Part shown: positions 33,440 to 33,805 of the stretch, one piece after another
Layout of the letters: the number at the start of each line of letters is the position of its first letter
How positions within the stretch are numbered: position 1 is the first letter of the stretch
DNA from: Paenibacillus typhae
Lineage (GTDB): Bacteria > Bacillota > Bacilli > Paenibacillales > Paenibacillaceae
NCBI RefSeq assembly: GCF_900099765.1
Contig: NZ_FNDX01000055.1
Span: 5,295-39,099 of the forward strand
DNA length: 33,805 bases
Direction of reading: 5' to 3'
The notes under the pieces: generated by a model
What the model saw: only the letters and a program-made list of their open reading frames with translations
Told to the model about the DNA's origin: nothing
Databases searched by the model: none
Position numbers and translations under genes: made by a program

Positions 33440-33805
33440 GTGGCGTGCCCAGAGGCACGCATTATCTAGTTGGTGAAAGTCCAACCAAAGGAGGGACCAA
33501 GCCACCTTTGTAGCTAGGATGCTTGCGCATGGCGAAATCTATGTGTAAAAGCGCATCGACAAAAGTACCGGTCAGAGAGCGGGCGAGCAACAATCCAGGC
33601 CGCAACATCAAGTGAATCCTGCCGCGTCGTCAAAAAGGCCCTGCAAAGGGAAAAAGAGGGTGCCGAGTCTCGTGCATATAGACGAAGGCCAAGGAAGCTG
33701 TGCAGAACTTGGAACAGCAGTGAAGAATCCTCCGGCGTAATGGGAACGGCATGGATTGAAAGATAGTGCAGTGAACTGGGGAGACCCTCCCCCACACGGA
33801 ATTTT
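33440..33805 (+). mobile_element. Group II intron, 5' structured RNA (truncated by window)
   Basis: From about 33440 (GTGGCG; an alternative boundary is GTGCCC at 33445) the sequence has no gene and a typical group II domain I opening. A GCGTGC/GCACGC hairpin is followed by CTAGTTGGTGAAAGTCCAAC, the conserved stem near the intron 5' end, then long purine-rich structured RNA up to the window edge (including TGCAGTGAACTGGGGAGA). The reverse transcriptase/maturase gene would lie downstream. It starts directly after a terminator T-tract, as group IIC introns prefer. The boundary and the class are inferred; a minus-strand open frame inside is taken as chance. Confidence 0.7.

Noticed and set aside
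33514..33795. Minus-strand open frame of 93 codons at the right edge
   Set aside because: It lies wholly inside the putative group II intron RNA and has no RBS.
1..33805. CRISPR arrays, tRNA or rRNA genes, riboswitches
   Set aside because: I looked for regularly spaced repeats, cloverleaf-like segments and known aptamer cores and found none. The only close repeats are the two 48-bp units and the linker duplication.

Overview
The window looks like a chromosomal segment of an endospore-forming Firmicute, most likely Paenibacillus or a close relative. The reasons are: spoIIM and a probable mciZ are present; nudF, an EndoQ-like gene, spoIIM, fur, a DUF4227 gene, xerD, deoB (drm) and a purine nucleoside phosphorylase gene lie in the order familiar from Bacillales; Shine-Dalgarno sites are strong (AAGGAGG type) with many GTG and TTG starts; and base composition is moderately G+C-rich by eye. 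The genus is inferred, not proven.

Positions 1-11.7 kb are a conserved core. A branched-chain 2-oxo acid dehydrogenase E2 gene (bkdB) follows two 48-bp hairpin-forming repeats. Next come a tiny stressosome-anchor gene (prli42-like, minus strand), a PepT-like M20 peptidase, a tiny mciZ-like FtsZ-inhibitor gene (minus strand), nudF overlapping an EndoQ-like PHP nuclease gene, spoIIM, fur with a PerR-box-like site beside a good SigA promoter, a DUF4227 gene, xerD, and a nucleoside-salvage run deoB-punA-pdp closed by a strong terminator.

Positions 11.7-13.4 kb hold a minus-strand pair: an unrecognised exported or membrane-anchored protein and a beta-lactamase-fold serine hydrolase.

Positions 13.7-26.8 kb are the most interesting block. 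It encodes a DUF1177 protein, an AroM-family protein, an M29-like metallo-aminopeptidase, an Asp/Glu/hydantoin-type racemase and a PucR-family regulator. A complete Dpp/Opp-type ABC importer follows (two permeases, lipoprotein, two ATPases) with an ArgE/DapE-type M20 deacylase embedded in it. All genes are on the plus strand. Together they suggest an import-and-catabolism module for a peptide-like or N-acyl/ureido amino acid compound, possibly with D-residues. The substrate is unknown.

Positions 26.9-31.5 kb are a divergent AraC-type regulator and GH115-family alpha-glucuronidase pair. They are followed by an acyltransferase-3 membrane protein with a clear promoter, and a 141-residue beta-rich protein of unknown function whose ribosome binding site lies inside a long inverted repeat. 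The right edge, directly after a rho-independent terminator, carries what looks like the 5' structured RNA of a group II intron, cut off by the window end.

Three leader or intergenic structures are not explained by the genes: the 48-bp repeats before bkdB, the SD-enclosing hairpin before spoIIM, and the SD-enclosing repeat before the 141-residue gene.
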